This document shows, piece after piece, positions 21,150-29,935 of a stretch of DNA of 32,664 nucleotides; positions within the stretch are counted from its first letter, which is position 1, and each line of letters starts with the position of its first letter. Both the position numbers and the translations under genes were made by a program. The DNA comes from Cyanobacteria bacterium MH1_Bin12. Its GTDB lineage: Bacteria > Cyanobacteriota > Cyanobacteriia > Cyanobacteriales > Cyanobacteriaceae. Where the stretch lies: positions 1 to 32,664 of the forward strand of contig JAALKG010000013.1 of assembly GCA_011088145.1 (NCBI GenBank). The letters are read 5' to 3'. The notes under the pieces are model-generated. The model made no database searches. It had not been told where the DNA came from and was given only the letters and a program-made list of their open reading frames with translations.

Positions 21150-21587
21150 TTAATTTAATTGACGAATAATTTCTAAAGGTAAATTATCACTATCAGCAAT
21201 AAAAGCCACTTCATATATTTTATCTTCAATCATTTGTTGCTCTGGCTTTAACAAAATTTTTAGTAGTGAAAATTGTTCGGGATTTTTTTGACTAGCTTGT
21301 TGAAATTTTTTTTCTAATTGTTGTAACCAGCTAGATAAGTCGAGATTTTCATCAGTAATATCAAAACAAAGATGATAATAACCAACGTAATGCTCATCAT
21401 TAAAAGCATCAGGTGCAGGTTTTGGTTCAGGTATCTGCATTAACTCCAATCGACCTCCTAAACCCTCTAACCAACAGGCAAGAGTGTATCCAGTGGTAAA
21501 TCTTTCTTTGACTTGAAAGCCTAATAATTCGTAAAAAGCGATCGCTTTAAAAATATCAGCTGTGCGAATAGAGATATGATGAAGCAT
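21150..21587 (-). CDS. VOC/glyoxalase family protein
   Basis: MLHHISIRTADIFKAIAFYELLGFQVKERFTTGYTLACWLEGLGGRLELMQ. Confidence 0.9.
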   Translation of the reverse strand: MLHHISIRTADIFKAIAFYELLGFQVKERFTTGYTLACWLEGLGGRLELMQIPEPKPAPDAFNDEHYVGYYHLCFDITDENLDLSSWLQQLEKKFQQASQKNPEQFSLLKILLKPEQQMIEDKIYEVAFIADSDNLPLEIIRQLN

Positions 21588-21698
21588 TAATTATACCCAG
21601 TGAGAATTGTTTGCCCTTTCTTAATCAAAATTAAACCACTGCTGTACCTGTTTCTACTCCAAGCCCTATTTTAGTTGTGAGAATTTAGCAAGGTAGGT

Positions 21699-22292
21699 TT
21701 AAATGATTGTGATTATTTCCACTGACGAACCTTCATTTTCCAGAATTTGCAGTATGGAGGCTGGATTCTCACCCACATTTTGAGAACTGTTGATCACACA
21801 AAGATCCTTATTTTTTCCATAAGCAACTAGATAAACCTGTTTAGGTTTGATTGTCAATAATGTTCCCGGAGAAATAGTACAAGCCCAATGCGGCACAGTG
21901 CGATCGCTCATTCCTTGATTAGATAAATTTGCTTGTCGAGTCGTTTCATCTACTGGGGCAACGTATGCACCGATATCCTCCCACTTCTGTCCCTCAAAAA
22001 AATTCATATATCCGGGAGAACAGAAGGCGATATGTGGTGATTCCTTAGGCCCAAGTCCGAGAAAAGCGGAAGCACAAAATATCCCTTGAATCCATTCATC
22101 AAATATAGTTAGTTTTTGATATGGGCGAAGGGGAAAGTCTTTACAAAGAAAATGAGGAAATAGATGATTTTGCTGACGAAAGCCCCGTTTCTCTAACATT
22201 TTTATCAGTGGTTTCATGTAAAATGCGAATGAACGCATATCTTTGGCTGAAATAGGTTGCCAATTTTCCACATATTCATCAAGATTTACCAA
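21699..22292 (-). CDS. Hypothetical protein
   Basis: 197 aa ORF with normal composition, family not recognised. Confidence 0.65.
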   Translation of the reverse strand: MVNLDEYVENWQPISAKDMRSFAFYMKPLIKMLEKRGFRQQNHLFPHFLCKDFPLRPYQKLTIFDEWIQGIFCASAFLGLGPKESPHIAFCSPGYMNFFEGQKWEDIGAYVAPVDETTRQANLSNQGMSDRTVPHWACTISPGTLLTIKPKQVYLVAYGKNKDLCVINSSQNVGENPASILQILENEGSSVEIITII

Positions 22293-22316
22293 GGAGAGTT
22301 CTGAAAAATCAAGGGA

Positions 22317-22925
22317 TTAGTTAACTTTACCTTTCAACAAATCAATCAAATATTTATAACATCCCAGATAGGTGTTTCCAGTGGGAAGCAGATGAGTCGA
22401 TTGTGGATACCTTTCAAACTCTTCTAATAGTTTGGAACCAACATATTGATTGAGGGTGTTCAAGTCAGGAAAACTAATAACATCCCAACGAGATTCTTCA
22501 CTTGATTTAGGACTAAATTCTACAGGTAATCCATATAGTCGATATAATCTACTTTTTTCTTCCATTTGCCAATTATTTTCTTTTTCTAAGTAAGAACTGA
22601 TCAAATCAGAATAACGTAGGGCAATAATTACTTTGGTTGCACGATAACCTTCAGTATAAAGTAGATCGAGGGCTTCATGAATCTCAAAACGAATGCCATC
22701 AGGATGAGTATGTTGACGATACCATTTATTTTCCCATCTCCGCCATTGTCTACCTGATTGTAAATGCACTAATACTTTTGTCTGGGGATTCGCTTCAAAA
22801 GCACCATGACGATTACATAAATAACTATCGGTTAAAGTTAATGCTTCTATGGTTTGACGACAATGAGGACAACTGATTTGTGAACCAAAAATAGGATAAT
22901 GTAAGTTGGGATTAGTCATAATCAA
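22317..22925 (-). CDS. TIGR02652-family cyanobacterial protein (zinc-ribbon N-terminus)
   Basis: ISCPHCRQTIEALTLTDSYLCNRHGAFEANPQTKVLVHLQSGRQWRRWENKWYRQHTHPDGIRFEIHEALDLLYTEGYRATKVIIALRYSDL. Confidence 0.8.
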   Translation of the reverse strand: MIMTNPNLHYPIFGSQISCPHCRQTIEALTLTDSYLCNRHGAFEANPQTKVLVHLQSGRQWRRWENKWYRQHTHPDGIRFEIHEALDLLYTEGYRATKVIIALRYSDLISSYLEKENNWQMEEKSRLYRLYGLPVEFSPKSSEESRWDVISFPDLNTLNQYVGSKLLEEFERYPQSTHLLPTGNTYLGCYKYLIDLLKGKVN

Positions 22926-23175
22926 TTATTGTCAGAGAATCCAACAATTACTTGAGTTTTTTTCATTATAGTTCCCATCTCAAAAAAAAAAGCTTGTGAA
23001 GACTAAAAGCGATCGCATTGTTTATGATGAAATTATGATCACGTGTAGCTTTAAACAATTATTAATCTTAGCTCACAGAGAACTCGACTTTGTCACATTA
23101 ACAATTGAAAATTTTACTTGTCAATTAAAATCTATTCTTTTTTTTTATAATTCATCAAGGGATAAAGTAATTGAT

Positions 23176-24486
23176 TTAACTTCTTTGATATATGCTTTTT
23201 AAGAAAGACATATCTAATTTGCCGAAATTAACACTAAAAGCCACATTGACTTTTTCCAAACTTCTGACTAACCATCCCGCACCATCTCGGCTAAAAGATT
23301 CGTAGTGATTAAATAATATTGAAAATCTTTGTTCAATATAGGGTTTAACTTGACCACATAATAATACGAGTTTTAATAAAACACCAATGGTTTTGGTTGT
23401 TCCCATATTACTAATCATATCCATAAAGACTAAATGATGAGGATTTTTCGTACTATCTACAATCAAATAGTTAAATAATTGACTATAAGTACGCATTTTC
23501 AAAAACTCATCTGGCTTAGCATCATTACGTGCTGGATATATATTCTGCATTTTCTCGTAAAGACGCTTGTTGAAACTATGTTTGCCATATTTACCATCAA
23601 TAGATTGCATTACATATTCATACAAATCATCTTTGAACAATTTATAACTACGAGTATCACTAGTGTGGTTTATAAAATTACGAGATAAATCTTGATAAGA
23701 ACTACCATTTTTGACTGGTCCAACAAAATGCTTTAAACTTTTACCTAACTCTTTATTACTAAGAAGTGTGGGATTCTCCACAGGCTCAATAATTCTTTGT
23801 TTATAATCAATTTCTTGCGCTCCTGTTTGTGCGAGTCTTATTTGATAAGTAACAAATTTAGATAGTTCAGATTCAAATTTACGTTCGATATTATGTTTTA
23901 CTTGGTGAATTGTTTGTTTTTGCTCACGACTACTATCTGCACTCAAAAGACAATGATCATATAGGTAAGGATAGCGGATAATTAAATTACCTAGAATTTC
24001 TTGTTTTTTACCAACGTTAATTTTTCTCTGTTGGCTTTCATCAATTATCATTGACAGACGTTTTAATTGTTTGTAATAGTCTGTTTCAAGAAATTGTCTA
24101 ACTAATTGAATCATACGAGCACAATAACTTCTACCTTTATGTTTAGTAACTATATTGATAGGAATTAAATCAAACAAGGCAATTAATTGAACGATAAAAC
24201 CTTGAGTTTGCGTCTGTAATTGCCAAGGATTGATGAGGATGTGACAACAGCGATTTAAAATAGAAGAAAAAGTTTGTTCTGCGAGTGGATGACGAATTAT
24301 TGTAGTGAGTATGTCTAATACTTTGTGATCATCATAGTGCTTTGCCTGAATGAATAAACGATGAAATCTTCCCACTACCTGTTGTGGATGCTCTGTTTGT
24401 ACGCATTCTAACAAATGATCATATATATACTGTTCTTCGGCAGTAATATGATAATGATGATGTTGGGGTAGATTGCTAATATTCAC
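23176..24486 (-). CDS. Conserved hypothetical protein (cyanobacterial, all-helical)
   Basis: 436 aa ORF, coherent helical sequence MNISNLPQHHHYHITAEEQYIYDHLLECVQTEHPQQVVGRFHRLF... Confidence 0.7.
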   Translation of the reverse strand: MNISNLPQHHHYHITAEEQYIYDHLLECVQTEHPQQVVGRFHRLFIQAKHYDDHKVLDILTTIIRHPLAEQTFSSILNRCCHILINPWQLQTQTQGFIVQLIALFDLIPINIVTKHKGRSYCARMIQLVRQFLETDYYKQLKRLSMIIDESQQRKINVGKKQEILGNLIIRYPYLYDHCLLSADSSREQKQTIHQVKHNIERKFESELSKFVTYQIRLAQTGAQEIDYKQRIIEPVENPTLLSNKELGKSLKHFVGPVKNGSSYQDLSRNFINHTSDTRSYKLFKDDLYEYVMQSIDGKYGKHSFNKRLYEKMQNIYPARNDAKPDEFLKMRTYSQLFNYLIVDSTKNPHHLVFMDMISNMGTTKTIGVLLKLVLLCGQVKPYIEQRFSILFNHYESFSRDGAGWLVRSLEKVNVAFSVNFGKLDMSFLKSIYQRS

Positions 24487-24853
24487 AGTTACTCATGATA
24501 AGTGGATTATTCAGGTACAAGATAATATTGACATCAAGTTATAACAGTCACCATCAGGTACTACTTTTGGCATATAACTAAAATTTTACTATAAAAAAAA
24601 TTTTTTTATATCAGCTTAATTACTGATTTTTATCTTTATCTATTTTTTAAGAATTAAGCACTGTTTTTGTGTCATCCGTATTTACACGTAAACAGACTCA
24701 TGACAAATATATTTTTTTGACTAATATATACGGTGTAAATATTATAAAAGTTATGATCTATTATCTTTGCTGTTTTTTTAATTACCTATTTTGAAAATTA
24801 AAATATCGATCGCTTTATTGTGTGTTAAATCAACCAAAAATGTTACCAAATAA

Positions 24854-25543
24854 ATGTTTCAAGAAAACAAACTTCTAATTTTAGTTTGCGATGGTGATGA
24901 ATTCAAGGCTGTAAATAAGGGTTTTGTTAATAAAAATAACAATATTAATATTCAACCTTTACCCATAGGTATTGAACCAGTAAATAAACTTTTTAATAAT
25001 AAAAAATATAGTGGAGAAAAAATATTATTAATCGGTTTAGGAGGTAGTTTATCCTCTGATTATAAAGTGGGTGATATCTTAATTTATGAAAGTTGTGGTT
25101 ATTTTTTAAAAGGAAAATTTATCCAAAAAAATTGCGATCGCTCTTTAAATAATGTACTAAAATCAAAGTTCAATACACCTTTAGTTAAAGGTTTAACCAC
25201 TGATAAATTAATTGCTTCACCTCAAGACAAATCTCAACTAAACCAAGAATCTAATTGTACAGTTGTGGACATGGAAAGTTATGCAGTTATGAATCACTTT
25301 GAATCTGTTGCTGTGGTGAGGATTATTAGTGATAATTTTGATGAATTTTTACCAGATTTAAACTCAGCTATTACCCTTGAAAAAAAGTTAGATAAGCTTA
25401 AAATGACGATCGCATTTATAAAAGAACCATTAAAAGCGATAAAGTTAATCAAAAATGCCCTTATTAGTTTGAACAAATTAGAAGAAATAAGTAAACAAAT
25501 AAGTGAATTAATGGAGAATGGAGAATGGAGAATGGAGAATTAA
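24854..25543 (+). CDS. Nucleoside phosphorylase / MTA-SAH nucleosidase-like protein
   Basis: KILLIGLGGSLSSDYKVGDILIYESC...VVDMESYAVMNHFESVAVVRIISDNFDE; C-terminus encoded by a tandem repeat. Confidence 0.75.
   Translation: MFQENKLLILVCDGDEFKAVNKGFVNKNNNINIQPLPIGIEPVNKLFNNKKYSGEKILLIGLGGSLSSDYKVGDILIYESCGYFLKGKFIQKNCDRSLNNVLKSKFNTPLVKGLTTDKLIASPQDKSQLNQESNCTVVDMESYAVMNHFESVAVVRIISDNFDEFLPDLNSAITLEKKLDKLKMTIAFIKEPLKAIKLIKNALISLNKLEEISKQISELMENGEWRMEN
25510..25537 (+). repeat. 4 x 7-bp tandem repeat ATGGAGA at the 3' end of the phosphorylase-like CDS
   Basis: ATGGAGA ATGGAGA ATGGAGA ATGGAGA then ATTAAGAATT, giving the C-terminal MENGEWRMEN*. Confidence 0.9.
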
Positions 25544-25696
25544 GAATTTATTTACTATTGTTTCATTTTTGACAATGAATTTAAGATTGGTCTGGCTCAC
25601 AGAAAAAGCTATAATTCACTCAAGACTAAGGTTTTACCAAATTAAAATATATTAGTGATAATTTTTGACGTTTAATTTTTTTATTGGTTTTAAAGA

Positions 25697-27076
25697 ATGA
25701 AAGACAAGCGTAACTTAATATCAGAAGTCATTCAACGTTATCACAATCGAGTTGATTTCTTGAGTATTCGTTTAGAGGAAACCCAAGGAAGCAACATTCT
25801 TATTCGTAATGGGCAAATCGAAACCATTAGTGAAAGTACATCCGTCGGAGGACAAATTAGGGCTTGTTATAAAGGTGGATGGGGTTTTGTTACCTTCAAT
25901 GATTTAACTCAATTATATAATTTGGTCGAAGATGCCGTTGTTACTGCTCGTCTGGTTGGCGATGATGAAACTGTTCTCGCTCCCATTACAGCCATTTCCA
26001 CAACTTGTGAATTACCTTTAACGGGTACTAATCCTCGTTTTATTCCTCTTGTGGATAAAAAAAAGTTATGCGATCGCTACGATAACATCTTAAAACAATA
26101 TCACGAACAAATCATAAGTAGTTCTGTCAGTTACAATGACGCTCAGCAAAAAATCATTCTCGGAACATCCGAAGGTACGATGATTGAGCAAAAATGGACA
26201 GATAGTGAGATGCGATTTAGTGCCACTGCCAAAAACGGCGACGTGGTGCAAACGGGAAGAGAAACCACAGGCACAAGAAATGGTTATGAAGACTTAGTTG
26301 AACTAGATAGACAAGTTGAAAGTGCTGCCAAAAGAGCAATAGAAGCTTTAACCTTACCATCTGTTAAAGGAAATACCTATACAGTGGTGATTGATCCAAT
26401 TTTGACAGGATTATTTGTTCACGAAGCTTTCGGACATTTATCAGAAGCAGACGTGGCTTATGAAAATCCCGACTTATTAGAAGTAATGACCATGGGGAGC
26501 AAATTTAACGAAGAGTTTTTGCAAATTTTTGACGGGGCGAAACCTGAAGGACATCGAGGTAGTTACTATTATGATGATGAAGGTGTACCAGCAACAACAA
26601 CTCAGTTGATCAAAGATGGTGTTTTAGTGGGGCGTTTACATTCCCGTGAGACAGCAGGTAAGTTGGAAGAAAAACCCACAGGTAATGCCCGTTGCTTAAA
26701 TTATCATTATCCTCCTATCGTCAGGATGACGAATACATGGATAGCCAGAGGAGAGACACCTGTCGCTGATTTGTTTCAAAATATCGATGAGGGGGTTTAT
26801 GCAGCTAATTGGTTAGGTGGCATGACTAATGGCGAGATGTTTACTTTCACCGCAGGAGAAGCATGGATGATTCGTAATGGGAAAATCTGTGAACCTGTAA
26901 AAAATGTTACTCTTTCAGGAAATGTTTTTAAAACTCTTGCTAATATAGAAGCGATCGGTGATGATTTTTATTGGGATGAATCTGGTGGCTGTGGTAAAGG
27001 TGGACAAAGTGGTTTAGCTGTTGGTTGTGGAGGCCCTAGTTTGAGGATAAAAGATGTTGTCGTCGGTGGAGAATAA
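25697..27076 (+). CDS. tldD: TldD family metallopeptidase
   Basis: LFVHEAFGHLSEAD (HExxxH-type) with GVPATTTQLIKDGVLVGRLHSRETAGKL. Confidence 0.93.
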   Translation: MKDKRNLISEVIQRYHNRVDFLSIRLEETQGSNILIRNGQIETISESTSVGGQIRACYKGGWGFVTFNDLTQLYNLVEDAVVTARLVGDDETVLAPITAISTTCELPLTGTNPRFIPLVDKKKLCDRYDNILKQYHEQIISSSVSYNDAQQKIILGTSEGTMIEQKWTDSEMRFSATAKNGDVVQTGRETTGTRNGYEDLVELDRQVESAAKRAIEALTLPSVKGNTYTVVIDPILTGLFVHEAFGHLSEADVAYENPDLLEVMTMGSKFNEEFLQIFDGAKPEGHRGSYYYDDEGVPATTTQLIKDGVLVGRLHSRETAGKLEEKPTGNARCLNYHYPPIVRMTNTWIARGETPVADLFQNIDEGVYAANWLGGMTNGEMFTFTAGEAWMIRNGKICEPVKNVTLSGNVFKTLANIEAIGDDFYWDESGGCGKGGQSGLAVGCGGPSLRIKDVVVGGE

Positions 27077-27360
27077 CTTTAGGGGTAATTTAATAATTAA
27101 TAACTGATGTTACACATAATTAAAATTAATAACATAGAAACACTAATGCTAACGTCCTCCTGAACTAATAGCTATAACGATTCTAGCAAGAGCATTTCTC
27201 CCAAACTCCGTGCCTCTGTGTTCAAATTAAGATAAATTTCATGAGTAAAACCAAAACTTTATAAGGGCTTTAGCTTTGACGATTGTCTTTGATAAAATAG
27301 TTTAAATTCCTGATTGCGTAACATCAGTGAATAATTTGTTAGAAATAACTATTAAAAGAT

Positions 27361-28029
27361 TTATTTTGTCAATATTTTCTTAATATAATTAAATAAATTA
27401 TTGTTTGTTTTTACATTGGTATTTTGTGTTTCTACATTGGTATTTTGGTATAACAACATCCGTGACTCAATCTCCTGCCAAATCTTAGTAGAACATCGAT
27501 TAGCCGCTTTGTTACAATCAACCATTAATAAATTACCATAAAAATATTTATCTAACGTCTTAATTTCTTGCCCAGATAAGTCAATCATTTCCGAAGTGAG
27601 ATGAAATGAAGTTAACCAAAAATTAATTAGCTTTTTTGCCCAACTTTGATATTGCTCAATTTTTTCTTTTTCGGGACAGTTTTTGTCGGGTATTTCGCTT
27701 TTAAATTGCTCTAGAACAGAAATTATCTGTTTAAAATCAATATCCTGATAAATAGTAAATTTTTGTGACCATTGAGCATAATCACTAAAATTATTGATAA
27801 TTCTCTTGGCGTAGGCGAGGGCATTGGCGAGGGCATTGGCGTAGGCGTAGGCGAGGGCGTTGGCGTTGGCGTAGGCTAAAGAAATTGCTCGTTTACCAAT
27901 AGCTTGAATATCTCCTTCAGTTATTTCTTGACCAGCTTTATTCAATAAAGGAATACCCTTTTCTCCTAAAAGTTTACCCAAGCCTCTAGCCATACCCTGA
28001 CTAATGGCATCAATGATATTCGAGTCCAT
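27361..28029 (-). CDS. Protein with Ala-X dipeptide repeat and C-terminal domain resembling cyanobacterial NACHT-protein C-termini, without an NTPase domain
   Basis: ISLAYANANALAYAYANALANALAYAKR followed by FWLTSFHLTSEMIDLSGQEIKTLDKYFYGNLLMVDCNKAANRCSTKIWQEIESRMLL. Confidence 0.65.
   Translation of the reverse strand: MDSNIIDAISQGMARGLGKLLGEKGIPLLNKAGQEITEGDIQAIGKRAISLAYANANALAYAYANALANALAYAKRIINNFSDYAQWSQKFTIYQDIDFKQIISVLEQFKSEIPDKNCPEKEKIEQYQSWAKKLINFWLTSFHLTSEMIDLSGQEIKTLDKYFYGNLLMVDCNKAANRCSTKIWQEIESRMLLYQNTNVETQNTNVKTNNNLFNYIKKILTK
27808..27879 (-). repeat. 12 consecutive hexanucleotides of pattern GGCNNN (plus strand) encoding (X-Ala)n
   Basis: ggcgta ggcgag ggcatt ggcgag ggcatt ggcgta ggcgta ggcgag ggcgtt ggcgtt ggcgta ggctaa. 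Confidence 0.95.
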
Positions 28030-28273
28030 ATTGCTTGCTAATAAAAGATAGCATTTCGTATTCTGTCATGATTTAAAGAGTTAAGGTGATTATATTTTAG
28101 CTCGATTTAATTTATGAAAAAATACTAAATAGGGACTTGCTTCAAAAAAGAATAAGAATGCTTCGTCAAGTTTAAGTTGACGGGCAAAGGTTAAAATATT
28201 ACAATCTGTTCTTCTCCACAATCTCAACGATCAATTTAGTGCATCCAAGCTTATTATTAAACTTTTATCCGTT

Positions 28274-28582
28274 ATGAGTAAACCCAAAAATTTATTTAAC
28301 AATCTTCCTCATTTGGTTATCGGTGAAGACTTTAAAACTTTATTTGATCACCAAAATGTCGTCATTAAAAGAATCGTTAGTAGTTGTAAACCTGACACGA
28401 TTACTTATAATCAGTCTGAAGATGAATGGGTTTTGTTAATCTCAGGGTTTGCAAAGTTGAAAATGAATAAGGAGGTGATTTCCTTAAAAGCTGGAGATTA
28501 TCTTTTTATTCCTGCACAAACTTCTCATCAAGTGGTCGAAACATCCACTAATTGCATTTGGTTGGCTATACATATTTATTGA
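28274..28582 (+). CDS. Cupin domain protein
   Basis: SEDEWVLLISGFAKLKMNKEVISLKAGDYLFIPAQTSHQVVET. Confidence 0.92.
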   Translation: MSKPKNLFNNLPHLVIGEDFKTLFDHQNVVIKRIVSSCKPDTITYNQSEDEWVLLISGFAKLKMNKEVISLKAGDYLFIPAQTSHQVVETSTNCIWLAIHIY

Positions 28583-28831
28583 TAATGCTAAGAAGATGTA
28601 GAAGAATTACTTAGGACGTTTACATGAAACAAAGTACCAGAATTATATCCCTCAAATTTGAAGGACTTGTATTTAATAACTGATGTTTTCATTTCCCCCA
28701 AATCACCTTAATTAATTTTATGTACTTCTCAATTGTGAGAACAGCTTCGTGTATTGCTCCCAAAGTTATGACTTGGATTGACTTAGGTTAAGATAAATTA
28801 CTATCAAGTCATAGTCATAATTTTATTTAAG

Positions 28832-29641
28832 ATGTGGAAATTATTAATCAGCTTACTAATTGGGTTTTGTTTATTCATCACCCCTTTAAAAGCTGAACAG
28901 ATGAATATTAATTCGCTGACAGAAGCTCAAATACAACGAGGACAAGATCTGACTAATTTAGCTATTGAAGCGACTCAAAAAGCCGATTTTTCTAGGGCAG
29001 AGAAATACTGGAGTGAATTAATTGAAGAATTTCCCACTAATCCTGCAATGTGGAGTAATCGTGGTAATGCTAGAGTAAGTCAAAATAAGTTAAATGAAGC
29101 GATTTCTGATTATAACCAATCCGTTGAACTTGCACCTAATGTATCTGATCCTTATTTGAATCGGGGTGTAGCTTATGAAGGTTTAGGTGAGTACCAAAAA
29201 GCGATCGCAGATTATCAAAAAGTAATAGAATTAGATCCTAACGATGCGATGGCTTACAATAATATTGGTAATGCCAATATGAGTTTAAACAAGTGGGACA
29301 AAGCTCTTGAATATTATCATCGAGCATCTCAAATTGCTCCTAATTTTGCTTTTGCTAGAGCAAATGAATCTTTAGCTTTATATCAACTGGGAAAAAAAGA
29401 CGAAGCCTTGAAACTCATGAAAAATCTGGTTCGTAAATATCCCATGTTTCCCGATATGCGTGCTGCTTTAACCGCTGTTTTATGGGAAAAAGGAAATCAA
29501 GGAGAAGCGGAAAGTAATTGGGTAGCAACCATCGGAATTGATAGTCGTTATAAAGATGTAAAGTGGCTCAAAGAAGTTAGACATTGGCCACCTTCTATGA
29601 TTCTTGCATTGGAAAAATTCTTGACTTTAGAAAACAACTAA
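28832..29641 (+). CDS. TPR repeat protein with signal peptide
   Basis: MWKLLISLLIGFCLFITPLKAEQ signal; AWSNRGNARVSQNKLNEAISDYNQSVELAPN / YLNRGVAYEGLGEYQKAIADYQKVIELDPN repeats. Confidence 0.93.
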   Translation: MWKLLISLLIGFCLFITPLKAEQMNINSLTEAQIQRGQDLTNLAIEATQKADFSRAEKYWSELIEEFPTNPAMWSNRGNARVSQNKLNEAISDYNQSVELAPNVSDPYLNRGVAYEGLGEYQKAIADYQKVIELDPNDAMAYNNIGNANMSLNKWDKALEYYHRASQIAPNFAFARANESLALYQLGKKDEALKLMKNLVRKYPMFPDMRAALTAVLWEKGNQGEAESNWVATIGIDSRYKDVKWLKEVRHWPPSMILALEKFLTLENN

Positions 29642-29861
29642 GATTTCCAGTTTATATTTTTGAGTAAGCATAATAATATAACAACAAAAAAATAACTCAA
29701 ACAAAACCTCAAAAACAATTGTTTAGGGAATGTTTGAGTAAGAGTTTACTTGTTATAAATATTCACCGTAGGGATGTACAACTTTATATCCTTACTTTTT
29801 TTTGCTAAAACACTTGAAATAAATAAAGAAATAAACTATAATGGATAACCGTGACAAACAA

Positions 29862-29935
29862 GACTCGGTAGCTCAGTTGGTTAGAGCGGGGGACTCATAA
29901 GCCCTAGGTCGGCAGTTCAAATCTGCCTCGAGTCA
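29862..29935 (+). tRNA. tRNA with CAT anticodon (elongator tRNA-Met or tRNA-Ile2)
   Basis: GACTCGG-TA-GCTCAGTTGGTTAGAGC...ACTCATAAG...GGCAGTTCAAATCTGCC-TCGAGTC-A; acceptor GACTCGG/TCGAGTC pairs with one G.T; no encoded CCA. Confidence 0.93.

Noticed and set aside
22637-22876. Plus-strand ORF
   Set aside because: Antisense to the TIGR02652-like gene.
22996-23202. Plus-strand 68-aa ORF starting GTG
   Set aside because: Begins across a HIP1 site, no recognisable features, overlaps the 3' end of the minus-strand 23176-24486 gene; cannot be supported.
23479-23688. Plus-strand ORF
   Set aside because: Antisense within the 436-aa conserved hypothetical.
25294-25476. Minus-strand ORF
   Set aside because: Antisense within the phosphorylase-like CDS.
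28085-28235. Short minus-strand frame TDCNILTFARQLKLDEAFLFFFEASPYLVFFHKLNRAKI
   Set aside because: Bounded by stops, no start, no recognised family; could be chance.
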